DNA from: Salaquimonas sp.
GTDB taxonomy: Bacteria > Pseudomonadota > Alphaproteobacteria > Rhizobiales > Rhizobiaceae
Assembly: GCA_022340185.1 (NCBI GenBank)
Contig: JAJDOK010000073.1
Span: forward strand, 1 to 45,048
DNA: 45,048 nt
Reading direction: 5' to 3'
Below, piece after piece: positions 43,023-45,048 of the stretch (position 1 is the first letter of the stretch; every line of letters begins with the position of its first letter). The position numbers and the translations under genes were made by a program. Below the pieces are notes generated by a model. That model had not been told where the DNA came from, searched no databases, and was given only the letters and a program-made list of their open reading frames with translations.

Positions 43023-44210
43023 ATGACAGATCGCGAAGTATGGATTACCGGCATAGGACTGGTTTCCTGTTTTGGCGAAGGCGCCGAATTCCACTGGCAG
43101 AAACTTGGCGCCAGGACCGCGCCCGAGCCGGTGGTCGATTGCGAGACCTACAAGCCCTATTGCGTGTTCCCGCTGCCCGAGATCGACTGGTCGCTGCAGA
43201 TACCGCGCCGCGGCGACCAGCGTCAGATGGAGAACTGGCAGCGCCTTGGCACCTATACCGCCGGCCTCGCACTGGAAGATGCCGGATTGAAGGACAATGA
43301 GGAAATGGTCTCGACCATGGACCTCGTTGTCGCCGCCGGTGGTGGCGAGCGCGATATCGCGGTTGATGAGGAGATCCTGCGCGAATCGCTGACCCGCAAC
43401 GACCGCGACATGCTCCTCAACGAGCGCCTGCCGACCGAACTGCGCCCAACGCTGTTCCTGGCGCAATTGTCGAACCTGCTCGCCGGCAATATTTCCATCG
43501 TGCACAAGGTGACCGGTTCCTCGCGCACCTATATGGGCGAGGAAGGCGCCGGTGTCTCGGCCTTCCAGAACGCGTTTGCCCGCATCCGCGCCGGCCAGTC
43601 GACACATCTGCTCGTTGGCGGCGCGTTCAACGCCGAGCGCATCGACATGCTGCTGTCGCTGCAGCTTGGCCATTTCGCCCATATGGGCGATGCCAAGCCC
43701 GTTCAGGCCCGCCAGGCGACGGGCGGCGGCACGATTATCGGCACTGCCGGCGCATTCCTCGTGCTCGAGGATGCCGAACATGCCCGCGCCCGCGGTGCCA
43801 CGCCCTATGCCCGCCTGAGTTCGATCGCTTCCGATCTCGGCCCCCGAGATCTCGAAAAGACAAAGGCTCGCATCGACGCGCTGATCGATGACGTCAAGGT
43901 TGAGCCCGGCGCCGCAGTCGTCTCCGGCGCCTCGGGCGTTGCCGGCATCACCGAACTGGAATTCGACGCACTGCGCCGTCACTTGGGCGAGGACGTGGCG
44001 ATCCGCGCCTACCAGTCTCTGGTCGGCAACGCGGTCGAGGCGAACTTCCCCTTCGGTATCGCGCTGGCCGCGCTGGCGCTGCGACATGGCGGCTTCTATC
44101 CCGTGTTCGAGGAGGTCGAGAAACCGGCTTCCGGCGCACCCTCCTCGATCCTTGTTTCCGGCATCGGCCACTACCGGGGAGAAGGTTTCGCGGTGATCGA
44201 CAAGGTTTGA
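43023..44210 (+). CDS. Beta-ketoacyl-ACP synthase-like protein lacking the catalytic triad
   Basis: A 395-residue thiolase-fold ketosynthase homologue of the acpXL cluster (position of fabF2XL). None of the KAS II catalytic residues is kept. The Cys position reads HKVTGSSRTYMG (Ser166). The first His motif (NAHGTS in FabF) reads SGASGVAG (Ser304). The Lys and second His (TKSMTGH) read YQSLVGN (Gln331 and Asn336). It cannot catalyse a normal condensation. By analogy with chain-length factors of type II polyketide synthases, it probably pairs with the intact ketosynthase that follows. ATG 43023 is preferred; ATG 43011 is four codons upstream. Confidence 0.85.
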   Translation: MTDREVWITGIGLVSCFGEGAEFHWQKLGARTAPEPVVDCETYKPYCVFPLPEIDWSLQIPRRGDQRQMENWQRLGTYTAGLALEDAGLKDNEEMVSTMDLVVAAGGGERDIAVDEEILRESLTRNDRDMLLNERLPTELRPTLFLAQLSNLLAGNISIVHKVTGSSRTYMGEEGAGVSAFQNAFARIRAGQSTHLLVGGAFNAERIDMLLSLQLGHFAHMGDAKPVQARQATGGGTIIGTAGAFLVLEDAEHARARGATPYARLSSIASDLGPRDLEKTKARIDALIDDVKVEPGAAVVSGASGVAGITELEFDALRRHLGEDVAIRAYQSLVGNAVEANFPFGIALAALALRHGGFYPVFEEVEKPASGAPSSILVSGIGHYRGEGFAVIDKV

Positions 44211-44229
44211 TCGCGCGGCGCGAAATGGC

Positions 44230-44260
44230 TTGCACGTTTCCGGCAGGATCGTGCCATAAT
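44230..44260 (+). promoter_or_regulatory. Possible internal promoter before the second ketosynthase
   Basis: TTGCAC (44230-44235), a 19-base spacer and CATAAT (44255-44260) lie in the 103-base gap between the two ketosynthase genes. The spacer is longer than ideal, so this is weak evidence. Confidence 0.25.
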
Positions 44261-44313
44261 CAGGCCCGCAACGGACCGTACAGGCAATCGCTGCAGGCAA
44301 TTGGAGACACGTG

Positions 44314-45048
44314 ATGTCTGACAAATACACCGATCACCTTGGCCGTCCGATTGTTGTCGTGACCGGCATGGGTGTGCTGACCTCGCTCGGCCGCGGCAAG
44401 AAGGACAATTGGGAAGCCCTGACTTCCGGCGTATCGGGCATTCACCGCATCACCCGCTTCCCGATCGAGGGCCTGTCGACGACAATCGCCGGCACCGTTG
44501 ATTTCATGGATGTCGAGGAAGTCTCCGCGCCCGCCGTTTCGACCGCTATGGCGCTTGCGACCGCCGGCGAGGCGCTCGACCAGGCCGGCTACAACGGTTC
44601 GGGTTTTCCCGGACCCCTGTTCTTCGCTGCCCCGCCCGTCGAGCTGGAGTGGCAGCACCGTTTTACGCTGATGGCCGAGGAAGCCGAACTCGAACCGGGT
44701 TACGGACAATTGCTGGCCGCCGCACGCGATCATACCCACGAGCGCATGCACGAGTGCATCCAGCTCGGCTCCATCGCCTACAAACTCGCCGAGACTTACG
44801 ACACCAAGGGATTGCCGATCTCGCTTTCGACCGCTTGCGCTTCGGGTGCGACATCCATCCAGCAGGGTGTTGAAGCATTGCGCCGCGGCGAAACCGAGGC
44901 TGCTCTTTGCGCGGCGTCGGACGGCTCGGTGACGGCGGAGGGCCTGATCCGCTTCTCGCTGCTTTCGGCTTTGACCACCCAGAACGAATTTCCCGAAAAG
45001 GCTTCCCGGCCTTTCTCCAAGGACCGCTCCGGCTTCGTCATGTCGGAA
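44314..45048 (+). CDS. Beta-ketoacyl-ACP synthase, catalytically intact (partial)
   Basis: The first 245 codons of a KAS II-type ketosynthase; the gene continues past the right edge. The nucleophile is Cys175 in ISLSTACASGATSIQQGVEA, as in FabF. The N-terminal strand IVVVTGMGVLTSLGRGKKDN is typical. The two active-site His lie beyond the window. It corresponds to fabF1XL of the rhizobial lipid A cluster and should carry out condensation on AcpXL-bound chains, probably with the inactive homologue just upstream. ATG 44314 follows TTGGAGA. Confidence 0.88.
   Translation, partial: MSDKYTDHLGRPIVVVTGMGVLTSLGRGKKDNWEALTSGVSGIHRITRFPIEGLSTTIAGTVDFMDVEEVSAPAVSTAMALATAGEALDQAGYNGSGFPGPLFFAAPPVELEWQHRFTLMAEEAELEPGYGQLLAAARDHTHERMHECIQLGSIAYKLAETYDTKGLPISLSTACASGATSIQQGVEALRRGETEAALCAASDGSVTAEGLIRFSLLSALTTQNEFPEKASRPFSKDRSGFVMSE

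Noticed and set aside
42975-44330. 451-codon minus-strand frame opposite the inactive ketosynthase
   Set aside because: It has no recognisable domain. The sense strand encodes a conserved thiolase fold despite its missing catalytic residues.

Overview
This 45 kb window comes from the chromosome of a GC-rich alphaproteobacterium, most likely of the order Hyphomicrobiales (Rhizobiales; a Phyllobacteriaceae/Rhizobiaceae-type organism). The clearest marker is the right end, which holds the start of the acpXL cluster that makes the very-long-chain (C28) acyl group of rhizobial lipid A. A PPi-type phosphofructokinase, a complete xylose operon and many small catabolic operons fit the same assignment. 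No species is claimed. I saw no tRNA, rRNA, CRISPR array, transposase or phage gene.

Layout. 1-4.4 kb: a cut-off exported protein, a lone TRAP solute-binding protein, a sugar/sorbosone dehydrogenase-like exported protein with a VPLPA/PEP-CTERM-like tail, and 8-oxoguanine deaminase. 4.6-8.4 kb: an NTF2-like protein, acetylpolyamine amidohydrolase overlapping a DapA-family lyase/synthase, and a pirin/GNAT pair. 8.6-12.7 kb: PPi-phosphofructokinase divergent from a Pat/YfiQ-type acyl-CoA synthetase/GNAT fusion. 12.8-17.5 kb: tmpA-tmpB (oxidative release of phosphate and glycine betaine from 2-trimethylaminoethylphosphonate), a glycosyltransferase/sulfotransferase pair on the other strand, a decayed second copy of the tmpB 3' end, and a truncated Na/Pi cotransporter. 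17.6-21.5 kb: a class III adenylate cyclase with TolB-like and TPR regions, remains of a GMC oxidoreductase, acetoacetate decarboxylase, and an HxlR regulator divergent from an FMN reductase. 21.6-26.6 kb: a four-gene operon (MttB-like methyltransferase, ureohydrolase, ornithine-cyclodeaminase-like protein, class V PLP enzyme). 26.7-29.6 kb: aldo/keto reductase divergent from a LysR regulator, a decayed xylA 3' end, and a second PEP-CTERM-like exported protein. 29.6-41.7 kb: pentose region xylFHGBA, divergent ROK regulator, a di-haem oxidoreductase and a CRTAC1-type beta-propeller protein translationally coupled to the regulator, a DUF1697 protein, and D-lyxose isomerase. 42.1-45 kb: acpXL, fabZ-like, a ketosynthase lacking all catalytic residues, and the start of an active ketosynthase.

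How the genes fit together. The pentose region takes up xylose (XylF/H/G), isomerises it (XylA) and phosphorylates xylulose (XylB). D-lyxose isomerase feeds the same D-xylulose pool. The PPi-PFK/Pat promoter carries the same 13-base TTGCA-N2-GCAACA motif that occurs twice in front of the ROK gene, which suggests shared control. TmpAB yields glycine betaine, a possible substrate class for the MttB-like enzyme 11 kb away, but that link is speculative.

The most unusual structural signal is a set of gene-end scars. A diverged second copy of the tmpB 3' end flanks the glycosyltransferase/sulfotransferase pair. A diverged second copy of the xylA 3' end, with its stop codon, flanks the PEP-CTERM gene. 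A GMC-oxidoreductase C-terminus lies decayed beside the cyclase. These mark places where accessory genes entered and older neighbours were lost.
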